This document shows positions 47,287 to 57,635 of a DNA stretch of 64,000 nucleotides, piece after piece. The first letter of the stretch is position 1. The number at the start of each line of letters is the position of its first letter. The DNA lies in NCBI RefSeq assembly GCF_013416775.1, contig NZ_SZVI01000012.1, positions 124,001 to 188,000 on the forward strand, written 5' to 3'. The notes beneath the pieces are model-generated. The model saw only the letters and a program-made list of their open reading frames with translations, was not told where the DNA came from and did no database searches. Source of the DNA: Rhodoferax sp. BLA1 (GTDB lineage: Bacteria; Pseudomonadota; Gammaproteobacteria; Burkholderiales; Burkholderiaceae_C). Made by a program: the position numbers and the translations under genes.

Positions 47287-47895
47287 ATGAAACAACAACG
47301 CGGCGGAACATTCCTGGGGTTTGTGCTGGGCTTGGTGGTTGGGCTGGGCGTGGCGCTGGCGGTGGCGGTGTATGTCACCAAAGTGCCGGTTCCGTTCCTG
47401 GACAAAGGCATGAATCGCCCCGCTGACCAGGACGCGGTCGAGCAGCAGAAAAACAAGGACTGGGACCCGAACGCCCCGCTGTATGGCAAGAACCCGGCTC
47501 GCCCGGCCTCGGTCGAGCAGATTGAGCCGGTGCCCGCCAAACCTGCCGCCTCGGATGCCGAGCCTGCCAAGCCTGCGGTCACCGCCGACCCCCTGGGTGA
47601 CCTGGTCAAAGCCAAGTCGGCGGCCAAGGCTGCGGTATCTGGGTCGGCGGCTGCCGATCCTTTTGTGTATTTTGTGCAGGTGGGCGCCTACCGCACCCAG
47701 GAAGATGCCGAGAGCCAACGCGCCAAGCTGTCTTTGGCCGGACTGGAGACCAAGGTCAGTGAGCGTGAACAAGCCGGGCGCACCGTTTACCGGGTGCGTA
47801 TGGGCCCGTTTGAGCGTCGTGACGAAGCCGAGGTCGCCAAAACCAAGCTGGAGGCCACCGGCCTGGAGGCCGCCATGGTGCGCGCAGCACGTTGA
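47287..47895 (+). CDS. SPOR-domain membrane protein
   Basis: 202 residues. A short cytoplasmic tail, one transmembrane helix (about 8-30), a Pro/Ala-rich periplasmic linker and a C-terminal SPOR domain (about 123-200, YFVQVGAYRTQEDAE). SPOR domains bind denuded septal peptidoglycan. Same layout as FtsN-like proteins that follow argS in many betaproteobacteria. Confidence 0.88.
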   Translation: MKQQRGGTFLGFVLGLVVGLGVALAVAVYVTKVPVPFLDKGMNRPADQDAVEQQKNKDWDPNAPLYGKNPARPASVEQIEPVPAKPAASDAEPAKPAVTADPLGDLVKAKSAAKAAVSGSAAADPFVYFVQVGAYRTQEDAESQRAKLSLAGLETKVSEREQAGRTVYRVRMGPFERRDEAEVAKTKLEATGLEAAMVRAAR

Positions 47896-47950
47896 ACTTT
47901 TTGGGGCGTGTGTTGCTCTGACTGCGTCACTGTTACAAGGAACGAAGCCC

Positions 47951-48601
47951 ATGCCTCTCAAAAGACGCGATTTTTGTGCCGCTGCCACCCTGGCTGGCGC
48001 TGCCCTGACCACCACCCCGCTGTTGGCCCAGGCCAAAGTGCCCCAGGCGGGCGCCGACTATGCCAAGCTGCGCAAGCCCGCACCGGTGGACGCACCCGCT
48101 GGCAAGATTGAAGTGATCGAATTTTTCTGGTACAGCTGCCCACACTGCAACGCGTTTGAGCCGGTGCTCAACAGCTGGGCGCAACGTTTGCCCAAAGACG
48201 TGGCGTTCAAACGTGTGCCGGTGGCGTTTCAGGACAGCTACTTGCCACAACAGCGGCTTTTTTACGCCCTGGAGGCGATGGATCTAACCACCAAATTGCA
48301 TGATCGCGTGTTTGCCGCCATCCATGTGGAGCGGCAAGACCTGTCAAAGCAAGCGGCCATCACCGACTGGATGGCCAAACAAGGTGTGGACAAGGCGCTC
48401 TTTACCAGCCACTTCAACTCCTTCACCACGGTGGCCAAGGCACGCCGTGCCAGCCAACTGATGGATGCCTACGAGGTCGAAGGGGTGCCTGCGCTCGGCG
48501 TGGCCGGGCGTTTTTACACCGACGGAGCCATGACCAAGGCCATGGACCGGGCGCTGCAGGTGGTGGATTTCCTGGTGGCCGAGGTCCGCGCGGGACGTTG
48601 A
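47951..48601 (+). CDS. dsbA: Thiol:disulfide interchange protein DsbA
   Basis: 216 residues with an N-terminal signal (RRDFCAAATLAGAAL). Thioredoxin fold with active-site CPHC (about 60-63) and the cis-Pro loop GVPALGV (about 181). Introduces disulfides into periplasmic proteins. Start at 47951. Confidence 0.92.
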   Translation: MPLKRRDFCAAATLAGAALTTTPLLAQAKVPQAGADYAKLRKPAPVDAPAGKIEVIEFFWYSCPHCNAFEPVLNSWAQRLPKDVAFKRVPVAFQDSYLPQQRLFYALEAMDLTTKLHDRVFAAIHVERQDLSKQAAITDWMAKQGVDKALFTSHFNSFTTVAKARRASQLMDAYEVEGVPALGVAGRFYTDGAMTKAMDRALQVVDFLVAEVRAGR

Positions 48602-48705
48602 GCCCGGCGCTTGTTGAGCGCCACACGGGGGTTCGTTGCAGGTTGATGTCGATGGGCAGCAAGGCCGCTACAATGCATGCATAAACATGCAAGATTCGTG
48701 CCTTT

Positions 48706-49332
48706 ATGAACAACTTCCTTTTGTCGCGCCTGGTCTCGGTCCTTTTGGTCCTGGTGGCTCCTGTCGCCTGGGGTGAAAAGGCGGACAAGGAAAAACCCAT
48801 GAATGTGGAGTCTGACGCTTTGCGTTATGACGACGCACGTCAGGTCAGCGTGTTCACCGGCAAGGTGGTCCTGACCAAAGGTACCATCCTGATTCGCGGC
48901 GCACGGCTCGATGTGCGGCAAGACCCGGACGGTTTCCAGTACGGTGTGGTCACCGCCGAGCCCGGCAAACTGGCGTTTTTCCGCCAGAAGCGCGAGGGGG
49001 TGGATGAGTTCATCGAAGGCGAGGGCGAAACCATCGACTACGACGGTCGCCTGGACACCGTCAAGTTCATTTCCAAAGCCCAGTTGCGCCGTTACCGGGG
49101 TGCCACCCTGGCCGACGAGTTCAACGGTGGCCTGATCGTCTACAACAACGTCACCAGCGTGTTCACGCTGGATGGTGCACCTGCCGCTGGCAAAAACAGC
49201 AGCACCGGCCAGCCCGGCGCACCCGCCGGCCGGGTCAAGGCGATGCTGACGCCAACCCCGGACAATGCGTCGGCGCCAGCGTCGTCCACGCCTTTGCGCG
49301 ACACCAACACCCTGGGTGGCAGCAAGCCATGA
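48706..49332 (+). CDS. lptA: LPS transport periplasmic protein LptA
   Basis: 208 residues with a signal peptide and an OstA/LptA beta-jellyroll (about 30-165, DALRYDDARQVSVFTGKV). Carries LPS across the periplasm. The C-terminal tail is Pro/Ser/Ala-rich. Its stop overlaps the lptB start by 4 nt. Confidence 0.92.
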   Translation: MNNFLLSRLVSVLLVLVAPVAWGEKADKEKPMNVESDALRYDDARQVSVFTGKVVLTKGTILIRGARLDVRQDPDGFQYGVVTAEPGKLAFFRQKREGVDEFIEGEGETIDYDGRLDTVKFISKAQLRRYRGATLADEFNGGLIVYNNVTSVFTLDGAPAAGKNSSTGQPGAPAGRVKAMLTPTPDNASAPASSTPLRDTNTLGGSKP

Positions 49333-50150
49333 CCCCCCTGGACATGGCCCCTGCTGCGCCAGCAACGGTCGCCGGTGACAGGCATCGCTCCTCGGACACG
49401 GGTGGACAAGACAGCTGCCTGCAAGCCCACCACCTGCAAAAGTCTTACGGCAGCCGCAAGGTGGTCAAGGATGTGTCGCTGTCGGTGCGCAAAGGTGAGG
49501 TGGTGGGGCTGCTCGGCCCCAACGGTGCGGGCAAGACCACCTCGTTTTACATGATTGTGGGTCTGGTGCGTGCCAGCGGTGGCGACATCACCATCGACGG
49601 CCAGTCGGTTGAACACATGCCGATCCACCGGCGCGCCCGTCTTGGGCTGGGTTACCTGCCCCAGGAGGCGTCGATTTTTCGCCGCCTCAATGTGGAGGAC
49701 AACGTGCGTGCGGTGTTGGAGTTGCAGCTCGATGAGCGCGGCAAGGGCTTGAGCAACGACGAGATTGAAAAACGCCTGACTGCGCTGCTGCAAGATCTGC
49801 GGGTCGACCATTTGCGCCAGTCCAGCGCCTTGTCGCTTTCGGGGGGTGAACGCCGCCGGGTCGAGATTGCCCGGGCGCTGGCGACCAACCCGCGTTTTAT
49901 CCTGCTGGATGAACCTTTTGCCGGTATCGACCCGATTGCGGTGATCGAGATCCAGCGCATCATCAGTTTCCTCAAAAACCGGGGCATCGGCGTGCTGATC
50001 ACCGACCACAATGTGCGCGAAACCCTGGGTATTTGTGACCACGCCTACATCATCAGCGACGGCACCGTGCTGGCGCAGGGCACCCCCGCCGACATCGTCA
50101 ACGACGCTGATGTCCGCCGGGTGTACCTCGGTGAACATTTCCGCATGTGA
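49329..50150 (+). CDS. lptB: LPS export ABC ATPase LptB
   Basis: 273 residues, about 30 longer at the N terminus than E. coli LptB. Walker A GPNGAGKTT (about 61), signature LSGGERRRVEIARA, Walker B FILLDEPFAGIDP, switch His in DHNVRETL. Powers LPS extraction from the inner membrane. Confidence 0.95.
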   Translation: MTPLDMAPAAPATVAGDRHRSSDTGGQDSCLQAHHLQKSYGSRKVVKDVSLSVRKGEVVGLLGPNGAGKTTSFYMIVGLVRASGGDITIDGQSVEHMPIHRRARLGLGYLPQEASIFRRLNVEDNVRAVLELQLDERGKGLSNDEIEKRLTALLQDLRVDHLRQSSALSLSGGERRRVEIARALATNPRFILLDEPFAGIDPIAVIEIQRIISFLKNRGIGVLITDHNVRETLGICDHAYIISDGTVLAQGTPADIVNDADVRRVYLGEHFRM

Positions 50151-50188
50151 AGCTATGACCCCCACGCTTGTCACGATGTGTACTGCGC

Positions 50189-50213
50189 TGCCCCCCGAGG
50201 GGGCCGCGTTTTT
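50189..50213. repeat. GC-rich hairpin in lptB-rpoN spacer
   Basis: CCCCC (from 50191) pairs with GGGGG (50199-50203), followed by CGCGTTTTT. It could weakly terminate after lptB. The spacer text around it resembles GC palindromes I recall from Comamonadaceae intergenic regions. Confidence 0.45.
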
Positions 50214-50288
50214 CCTGCCGGGGCTGACCGCCAAGCGGTTCAGAAGGCTTGGGGCGGCCCGGCGCCAAAACATGACCCCTGATCAGTC

Positions 50289-51887
50289 ATGAAACAAGGC
50301 CTGTCCCTCCGCGTCTCGCAGCATCTGGCGCTCACACCGCAGTTGCAGCAGTCGATCCGCCTGCTGCAGCTATCGACCCAGGAACTGAGCCAGGAAGTCG
50401 ACCAGATGCTCGACGAAAACCCGTTCCTGGACCGCAATGTGGAAGAGGCCGAGCGGGAGTCCTTTGGCCTGGCGCAGGCCGACGCACCGGTCAGTGCGGC
50501 GGACCGTGAGGCCGAAGTTGCTACTTATTCAGCAGCGGAGTACCCAGACAATACAAGGGCCAAGGCCGAAAATGACCATGAAGAAGTCGGTGTGTCGTCT
50601 GACGACATCCCGAACTGGGACGGGGATGGCACCGTCAGCATGGCACCCGACGACGGTGAGTGGGGTGGTGAGGCCGCCGCCCGTGGCAACAACCTCAGCG
50701 GTGACGACGAGATGGATGCCACCGAGCTGGCGCGCAACCAAGAGTCGCTGCAGAGCTTTTTGCACCGCCAGGCGCTGGCGCTGCGCCTGGGGGCTGAGGA
50801 CAGTGCCGCGCTGCGTTTCCTGATCGAGTCACTCAACGACGACGGTTATCTGGAAGACCCGCTCGACGAGTTGGCGCGTGGCCTGGCCGGTGAGGATGAC
50901 CCGGAGCAGTTGGAGCAACTGGTGCACCACTTCACCGTGGCCCTGCGCCTGCTGCAAAGCCTGGAGCCGACTGGCGTGGGTGCCCGTGGTCTGGCCGAGT
51001 GCCTGAGCCTGCAGCTGCAAGCCCTGCAGCGCAACACCGATCTCAGCGATGAGTTCGACCCCGACGTGATCAAGGTCGCGCTGGCCATCTGCCGCCAGCC
51101 GATGGACCTGCTGGCCCGGCGCGACATCAAACACCTGATGCCCCTGTGTGGCGCCAGCGACCCCGCCGTGCGTGCCGCCATCACCCTGATCAGCCGCCTG
51201 GAGCCCAAACCCGGGCGGCGTTTTGTGGATGTGGAACGCAATGTGGTGGTGCCCGATGTGCTCGTGGTCAGGGTGGGCAATGGTGGCAACGCCAACTTCA
51301 GCGTGCGCCTGAACCCCGAGGTGATGCCGCGCCTGCGCGTGCACGACATTTACGCCAACGCGCTCAAAGGCCACAAGGCAGGCGGCAGCGAGGCATCCAG
51401 TGCGCTGGCCTTGCAGCAGCGTCTGCAAGAGGCGCGCTGGTTCATCAAAAACATCCAGCAGCGTTTCGACACCATCCTGCGTGTGTCCACCGCCATTGTG
51501 GAGCGGCAAAAAAGCTTCTTCATCCACGGCGAGCTGGCCATGCGCCCGCTGGTGCTGCGCGAAATTGCCGACGAGCTGGGCCTGCACGAGTCCACCATCA
51601 GCCGCGTCACCACTGCCAAATACATGGCCACGCCTTACGGCACTTTTGAGCTCAAATACTTCTTTGGCTCGGGCCTGGGCACCGAATCCGGCGGCAACGC
51701 CTCCAGCACCGCAGTGCGTGCGCTGATCAAGCAGTTTGTCGCCGCCGAGAGCCCCAAAAAGCCGCTGTCCGACAACCAGATCTCCGACATGCTCAAAGAG
51801 CAGGGCATCGAATGCGCCCGGCGCACCGTGGCCAAATACCGCGAAGGCCTGCGCATCGCCCCGGCCTCGCTGCGCAAGGAGCTGTGA
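50289..51887 (+). CDS. rpoN: RNA polymerase sigma-54 factor
   Basis: 532 residues. Gln/Leu-rich region I at the N terminus (LTPQLQQSIRLLQLS), an acidic region II, core-binding domain, HTH (LRELADEL-like, DELGLHESTISRVT) and the RpoN box ARRTVAKYREGL near the C terminus. Recognises -24/-12 promoters with enhancer-binding activators. Confidence 0.96.
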   Translation: MKQGLSLRVSQHLALTPQLQQSIRLLQLSTQELSQEVDQMLDENPFLDRNVEEAERESFGLAQADAPVSAADREAEVATYSAAEYPDNTRAKAENDHEEVGVSSDDIPNWDGDGTVSMAPDDGEWGGEAAARGNNLSGDDEMDATELARNQESLQSFLHRQALALRLGAEDSAALRFLIESLNDDGYLEDPLDELARGLAGEDDPEQLEQLVHHFTVALRLLQSLEPTGVGARGLAECLSLQLQALQRNTDLSDEFDPDVIKVALAICRQPMDLLARRDIKHLMPLCGASDPAVRAAITLISRLEPKPGRRFVDVERNVVVPDVLVVRVGNGGNANFSVRLNPEVMPRLRVHDIYANALKGHKAGGSEASSALALQQRLQEARWFIKNIQQRFDTILRVSTAIVERQKSFFIHGELAMRPLVLREIADELGLHESTISRVTTAKYMATPYGTFELKYFFGSGLGTESGGNASSTAVRALIKQFVAAESPKKPLSDNQISDMLKEQGIECARRTVAKYREGLRIAPASLRKEL

Positions 51888-51971
51888 CATTTTTGGCGCC
51901 ACCCTGCTGTGCCCTCGGGGCGGCATGGGGCGTGAAGCCATCCCCTCGACGACCCTGAGGAAAGAATACCT

Positions 51972-53348
51972 ATGAACCAACTCCAACTGTTCCTGCCCTG
52001 CGCCGCTGGCGTGGAAGACTACCTGGCCACCGAGGTCTTGCGCATCACCGAGCTGCCGCCCGGCTGCATCACCAAACAACGTGGTGGTGTGGCGGTGCGT
52101 ACCGGCTTTGCCCACGCCATGCTGCTCAATCTCTACAGCCGCCTGGCGCAGCGCGTGCTGGTGTTGCTGAGTTACACCGAATACCGCTCAGAGCAGGACC
52201 TTTACCGCGCCGCCAGCGAAGTCACCTGGGAGCGCTGGTTCACCCCGCGCGAAAGCATCAAGGTCGAGATCACCGCCCAGCACAGCCCACTCAACAGCCT
52301 GAACTTTGCAGCGCTCAAGATCAAGGACGCCGTCTGTGACCGTTTTCGCACGGTGGCCAATGGCGTGCGCCCGGACGTCAACACCCAGTGGCCCGATGTG
52401 CGCATCTACGCCCACCTGACCACCGACAGTTGCTCGTTGTACATCGACACCTCGGGTGAACCGCTGTTCAAACGCGGCTGGCGTGTGGATAAGGGCGACG
52501 CGCCTTTGAAGGAAACCCTGGCCGCCGCGATGATCGCCGCCAGCGGCTGGCTCGACGGTGAGGGTGACCTGCAGCCGCTGTACGACCCGTGTTGCGGCAG
52601 CGGCACGATCTTGATCGAAGCGGCGCAAATGGCCTGCAACATGCCCGCGGGTGGTCAGCGCCGTTTTGCCTTCGAGAAATATCTGCCGTTCCGCAAGGCT
52701 GACTGGGAAGCCATGAAGCAAGAGGCCTCAGACGCTGTGGTGATGCCCGACGCCGACCAAAAGCCCCTGCTGTTTGGCAGCGATGTGGCACACCGCATGG
52801 TCGACTTTGCCCAGCGCAATGCCGAGCGCGCCGGTGTCGCCCAGGTGATCGAGTTCCGGGGGGGTGACGCATTACAACGGATGCCGCCGATGGATGTGAG
52901 CCAGACCGGTGGTGGTGTGATGCTGCTGAACCCGCCGTATGGTGAACGGATTGAGGTCGCCGGTGTGGCCCGCAGTGGTCGCATGGAACGTGCCCCTTTG
53001 CATGCCAAACAGGCCTCTAACCCTTATAACGACAGGGTAGACAGCTACGAGGACGATAGTGGCGCAGACGAGGGCGGTGATTTGCAGCAGGGCCGTTTTG
53101 GCGCCCGTGAACTGCCCCAAACCGAGAACGGCGGTGAGTTCTTCAGCCAGCTCGCCACCCACTGGAAGAAAAATTACTCGGGCTGGACCGCCTGGATGCT
53201 CACGCCCGACCTCAAATTGCCCAGCAAGATGCGCCTGAAAGAATCCCGCCGCGTGCCGATGTGGAACGGCCCGATCGAGTGTCGTTTGTTCCGCTTTGAC
53301 ATGGTGGCCGGCTCCGCGCGTGAGCGCAGCCCCAAGCCCGCAGCGTGA
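51972..53348 (+). CDS. THUMP-domain class I SAM-dependent RNA methyltransferase (RlmL N-half-like)
   Basis: 458 residues. THUMP domain (about 55-160), then a Rossmann methyltransferase with YDPCCGSGTILIEAA (about 198) and NPPYGER (about 317), typical of N2-guanine methyltransferases such as the first half of RlmL. A polar insertion of about 55 residues follows NPPYGER. Probably methylates 23S rRNA. The stop overlaps the next start. Confidence 0.88.
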   Translation: MNQLQLFLPCAAGVEDYLATEVLRITELPPGCITKQRGGVAVRTGFAHAMLLNLYSRLAQRVLVLLSYTEYRSEQDLYRAASEVTWERWFTPRESIKVEITAQHSPLNSLNFAALKIKDAVCDRFRTVANGVRPDVNTQWPDVRIYAHLTTDSCSLYIDTSGEPLFKRGWRVDKGDAPLKETLAAAMIAASGWLDGEGDLQPLYDPCCGSGTILIEAAQMACNMPAGGQRRFAFEKYLPFRKADWEAMKQEASDAVVMPDADQKPLLFGSDVAHRMVDFAQRNAERAGVAQVIEFRGGDALQRMPPMDVSQTGGGVMLLNPPYGERIEVAGVARSGRMERAPLHAKQASNPYNDRVDSYEDDSGADEGGDLQQGRFGARELPQTENGGEFFSQLATHWKKNYSGWTAWMLTPDLKLPSKMRLKESRRVPMWNGPIECRLFRFDMVAGSARERSPKPAA

Positions 53349-53797
53349 GCCAAGGCGCTGAACCCCAACCGAGCCCGCATGGGCCAGCGGCCGCGCCAGT
53401 GGTGTTGGACACCAACATCGTGCTCGATCTGCTGCTGTTCCAGGACCCGGCAACCCTCACACTCAAGGCCGAGTTGGCGGGGAACCGCCTGCAATGGATC
53501 GCCACCGTGCCCATGCGCGACGAGCTGGCGCGGGTGCTGACCTATCCGTACATTGTCAAAAGCCTGCAGCACCATGGCATCAGCGCGACCGAGGTGCTGG
53601 CCGGGTTCGACGCCCAGGCACAGATCCACGTTGCGGCGCCACGCGCCAGTGCGGTCTGCAAAGATGCCGACGATCAGATCTTCATTGACCTTGCGGTGGA
53701 CCATCAGGCTTGTCTGCTGAGCAAGGACAAAGCCGTGCTTTGTATGAAAAAAAGACTTCTAGCCCTTTCGGTCAAAGTGCTCAAAGCTATCGAATAA
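53345..53797 (+). CDS. PIN-domain protein (putative toxin, TIGR00305-like)
   Basis: 150 residues with a PIN fold: Asp in LDTNIVLDLL (about 22), acidic residues in DELARVL and DADDQIFIDLA (about 103-113), and LSKDKAVL. PIN domains are Mg-dependent ribonucleases. No antitoxin gene is adjacent, and it overlaps the methyltransferase by 4 nt (GTGA). The last 15 residues depart from the family pattern. Confidence 0.8.
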   Translation: MSQGAEPQPSPHGPAAAPVVLDTNIVLDLLLFQDPATLTLKAELAGNRLQWIATVPMRDELARVLTYPYIVKSLQHHGISATEVLAGFDAQAQIHVAAPRASAVCKDADDQIFIDLAVDHQACLLSKDKAVLCMKKRLLALSVKVLKAIE

Positions 53798-53975
53798 AGA
53801 GCGGCTGGGTCTGCCAGCCAGCTTGAACACCTGATAGACGCTGCGCACCGCAGCACACCATCAGCAGGGCTGAGCCAGTAGTTCCGCCCTGTGTGATGTC
53901 CAGCAGGGGCTATCACACATCCGCGCAGCGGCGGCACTTTCCTGAATTCACCTACGCTGTTCGCAAGGGTATTCT

Positions 53976-53989
53976 TTGATTTACGTCAA
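53976..53989 (+). promoter_or_regulatory. FNR/Anr-type box upstream of small gene
   Basis: TTGAT-TTAC-GTCAA, one mismatch to TTGAT-N4-ATCAA, 85 bp before the ATG at 54075. The rest of 53798-54074 shows no gene. Confidence 0.55.
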
Positions 53990-54074
53990 TACATGATTCA
54001 TCTGGATAAACTACTAGGGAAAACCCTCGGTCCACCTTCTCGTGGCTTAAGTTTTAACCTAGAAAGGTCTTTCC

Positions 54075-54254
54075 ATGTCCGTTGCACACACCCTCAGCTT
54101 GCACCACGTTTCAAGCAGCACTTCGCCATCCATCACCACCGCCACGTCCGGCTTCTGGGCCCAACTGCGCGGCGCTGTCTGGAACTTCCTGGTATCCACG
54201 GGTCGCCATCGTGGCGCCCATGCCATGAAACACGGCTACTACAAATACATCTGA
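54075..54254 (+). CDS. 59-residue basic small protein
   Basis: A small frame with AAAGG 7 nt before the ATG, an FNR-type box upstream and a terminator directly downstream, so it looks like a separate unit. The N-terminal half is Ser/Thr/His-rich and the C-terminal half has FWAQLRGAVWNFL followed by RHRGAHAMKHGYYKY, an amphipathic helix plus a basic tail. No family recognised; some resemblance to short DUF1127-like proteins in layout only. Confidence 0.55.
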   Translation: MSVAHTLSLHHVSSSTSPSITTATSGFWAQLRGAVWNFLVSTGRHRGAHAMKHGYYKYI

Positions 54255-54261
54255 TGTCCTG

Positions 54262-54303
54262 AGCCCTCGGGTCACCCGCTGGGTGGCCTGGGGCATGGTT
54301 TTT
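54262..54303 (+). terminator. Terminator-like hairpin after small gene
   Basis: An imperfect stem around GGGTCACCC-GCT-GGGTGGCC within flanking CCC/GGG, followed by ATGGTTTTT. It begins 8 nt after the small gene's stop. Confidence 0.55.
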
Positions 54304-54388
54304 AGACACCAGCCAGCGCCATGTTGGCTGCGTGATGCACAGGTTACAAGGCAAAATCGGGCCATTCCGACTTTAAAACTTGAACACC

Positions 54389-55192
<804 letters not shown>

Positions 55193-55242
55193 GCCACTCT
55201 TGATTTGGTAGCTATCTGTCCTTTATCTATAAGGGCTATGGC

Positions 55243-55965
55243 TTACCAGGGCAGTTCTTCACCGTCGTAGCTGAAAAATCCGCCGGAGTCTTGCGGCGTC
55301 AGCTGCGCCAGGGTGGCCAGCAACTCGGCGGCGGCCACCTCGGGCTGGCGCACAGTGAGTCCGGTCTTGGCAAAGGGTTGCGACAGGGCGCTGTGCACCG
55401 TGCCCGGGTGCAGCGCCACACAAATGGCCTGCGGCGCACGTCGGCGCAGTTCAATCGCTGCGGTATGCACCAACTGGTTCAGCGCGGCCTTGCTGGCACG
55501 GTAGCTGTACCAGCCACCCAGCCGGTTGTCCCCAATGCTGCCCACCTTGGCCGACAGCGTGGCAAAACAAGCAGGCCCTTGGGCTGGCAGCAGCGGCAAA
55601 AAATGCTTCATCAACAGCGCAGGGCCAATGGCATTCACCGCAAAGGCCTGCGCCATCTGTGTGGCATCCAGCTGTGCCCAGCTTTTCTCGGGCTGGTGGG
55701 TCGCGGTGTGCAACATGCCGGTGGCGTCCACCACCAGTGCCAGCGTCAGCGATTGGTCGTGTATCAGGGCTTTGACGTGGCTGGCGGCGGCGGTGATGCT
55801 GGCTTCATCCAGCAAGTCCAGCGCCGGGTTGCTGCGGCGCGACAAACCCAGCACCCGCGCATAACGCGGGTCCGCCTGCAACTGCGCCAGCAGCGCAGAA
55901 CCAATGCCGCCGCTGGCACCGATGACCAAGGAAAGTGCGCGGTAGCCCTTGTTGGTATTGGTCAT
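55243..55965 (-). CDS. SDR-family oxidoreductase (CsgA/C-factor-like)
   Basis: 240 residues. GASGGIGSA (about 16-24), Ser in TLSAKVGS, YRASK (about 158-162), LHPGTV. It resembles the short SDRs named C-factor/YbbO-like. It follows the NTF2-like gene with a 37-nt gap; the two are probably co-transcribed. Confidence 0.85.
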   Translation of the reverse strand: MTNTNKGYRALSLVIGASGGIGSALLAQLQADPRYARVLGLSRRSNPALDLLDEASITAAASHVKALIHDQSLTLALVVDATGMLHTATHQPEKSWAQLDATQMAQAFAVNAIGPALLMKHFLPLLPAQGPACFATLSAKVGSIGDNRLGGWYSYRASKAALNQLVHTAAIELRRRAPQAICVALHPGTVHSALSQPFAKTGLTVRQPEVAAAELLATLAQLTPQDSGGFFSYDGEELPW

Positions 55966-56002
55966 GCTGCTATAAAAAATGTCATCTGGCCGCGCCTGAG
56001 AT

Positions 56003-56491
56003 TCAGTGGTTTTTGGCCAGGTAACGCGCCAGATTGGCGCTGGCCTGCTGGCTGACTTGGCGCTGGAAAAACGGTGCCCAGCCCAGCATCCAGCCACCCA
56101 GGCCCAAAGCCTGGCGCGACCAGCGCCAGAAGTCAAAGGCATCGCGGTGGCTGTTTATCAGCCCTTCGGGGGTGAACGTGAACTGTGCGTCCACGATGTT
56201 GTGCACCAATCGTTGGCTGACGCTGAAGCGGTAATGCGCCTCCCAGTGTGCGCGGCCGGTGTTGGCATCGGCCTGCAACTGGCTGAAGTCCAGCCGCCAG
56301 TCCTGTCGCCCTTGGCCGCTGGCGGCAGCGCACAACATGTGCCACATGCCCGCAATCTCATGCTGCCCTTTGAGTGAAAACACCGGGTCGTCAAACGTGG
56401 CGTTCAGACTGTAACAGCTGCCCATGGCATCGGCGTCCAGGGCGGCAAAAGCGGTGTAAAAGCGCGTCAGGGTGTCTGAGTTGGTGGGCAT
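56003..56491 (-). CDS. NTF2-like (SnoaL-type) protein
   Basis: 162 residues. A cone-shaped NTF2-like fold is expected from RFYTAFAALDADAM and YSLNATFDDPVFSLKG at the start and the WEAHYRFSVSQRLVHN strand. Such proteins bind small hydrophobic ligands or act as isomerases. Start at 56491. Confidence 0.8.
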   Translation of the reverse strand: MPTNSDTLTRFYTAFAALDADAMGSCYSLNATFDDPVFSLKGQHEIAGMWHMLCAAASGQGRQDWRLDFSQLQADANTGRAHWEAHYRFSVSQRLVHNIVDAQFTFTPEGLINSHRDAFDFWRWSRQALGLGGWMLGWAPFFQRQVSQQASANLARYLAKNH

Positions 56492-56599
56492 GGTGGCGTG
56501 TGAGTGTTGAGGTTCAAGTCGTGCGAGTGTCTCTTGAACTGGCTGCACGAGACAATCATTTTTGAGCCACACGCGTCCTCGTGTTGGCTTGGGTGCCGA

Positions 56600-57379
56600 T
56601 CAGCGCCTCAGTTCAACGACAAAATCGTAGTAGTCGCTGCGGCACCAGGTGTGGGTGATTTCGACTGCACGCCCGTCGTCGAGGTAGCCAACCCGAGTGA
56701 TGAACAGAAGCGCCTGTCCGAGCGGGATCGAGAGGAGTTCGGCCTGCCGTGCCGTCGCGTTGGCGGCGCGGATGTGCTGCAGGGCGCGCACCGGCACCGA
56801 GTCGCGCGCCGAGAGGTAGGCATACAGCGAGTCCTCGACAGCCTCGGGATCCGGTACCACTGAAATTGGCAAGGCGCTGGCCTCGTAGGCCATCGGGGTT
56901 TCATCGGCCAGCCGCACACGCTCCAGCCGGGCTACGCGCGCACCGGGCGACAGTCCGAGTGCCACCATTTCTTCACTCATCGCGGCGTTGATGACGCGCC
57001 TTATCCAGCGCGAACGCGGCACAAACCCGCGCTGCTTGAGTTCTTCGGTGAAGTTGGTCAGGCGCGTCAGCGGCTGCTCAAGCATCGGTGCGATGTAATT
57101 GCCCGAGCCGTGGCGAGACACAATCAAGCCCTCGTCAACCAGCGCGGCAATGGCCTTGCGCGCCGTGACGCGTGAAATGCCCAGCCGATCAGCCAGCACA
57201 CGCTCTGAGGGGAGCGCATCGTCCACGCTGAAGCGGCGCTCGCGGATCAGGCGCGCCAGCCCGTTGCGGACCTGCAGGTACAGGTGAGAAGACGCGGCTG
57301 AGTCGAGGCTGATCTCGGCGACCAGCGAATCGATGGGTTCGGCATGAGAACTGTCGGAAGCAAGGCTTGTTTCGGCCAT
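56600..57379 (-). CDS. GntR-family regulator with UTRA domain, probable nag regulator
   Basis: About 259 residues: GntR winged HTH (about 32-95, LPSERVLADRLGISRVTARKAI) and a UTRA effector domain (about 110-255) as in NagR, DasR and NagQ, which sense GlcNAc-6-P or GlcN-6-P. Last gene on the minus strand after nagE. The start at 57379 is used because the next ATG up (57457) falls inside a putative operator. Confidence 0.85.
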   Translation of the reverse strand: MAETSLASDSSHAEPIDSLVAEISLDSAASSHLYLQVRNGLARLIRERRFSVDDALPSERVLADRLGISRVTARKAIAALVDEGLIVSRHGSGNYIAPMLEQPLTRLTNFTEELKQRGFVPRSRWIRRVINAAMSEEMVALGLSPGARVARLERVRLADETPMAYEASALPISVVPDPEAVEDSLYAYLSARDSVPVRALQHIRAANATARQAELLSIPLGQALLFITRVGYLDDGRAVEITHTWCRSDYYDFVVELRR

Positions 57380-57450
57380 ATCAGTCGCACTGGTCGTATG
57401 TTTGAAGGGGCCCCAGAAGCTCGACACGGAAAACGCGTTGGCGTAGAGGC

Positions 57451-57464
57451 TGACCATAATACCA
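57451..57464 (-). promoter_or_regulatory. Candidate GntR operator upstream of regulator gene
   Basis: Minus-strand TGGTATTATGGTCA, sharing TGGTWYTA with the two sites in the nagA/PTS divergent region. Likely autoregulation. Confidence 0.45.
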
Positions 57465-57635
57465 CTGCCACAACAGCGCCTCGCCGTATGCGCCTGAGAG
57501 AGTGCGTCAATTCATTGGTAAAAGGGCTGGAAGAGAGCATTCTGGCCCCTGCTTGGTACGGACAACGGGGTGATACCAGTTGTCGAAAGCTGCCACGTCG
57601 CCCCAAGCCTGGAACGACGGGTTTGCAGCTTAGGC

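Noticed and set aside
49140..50273. Minus-strand 377-codon frame
   Set aside because: Shadow of lptA/lptB.
50829..52115. Minus-strand 428-codon frame
   Set aside because: Shadow of rpoN, which has all sigma-54 domains.
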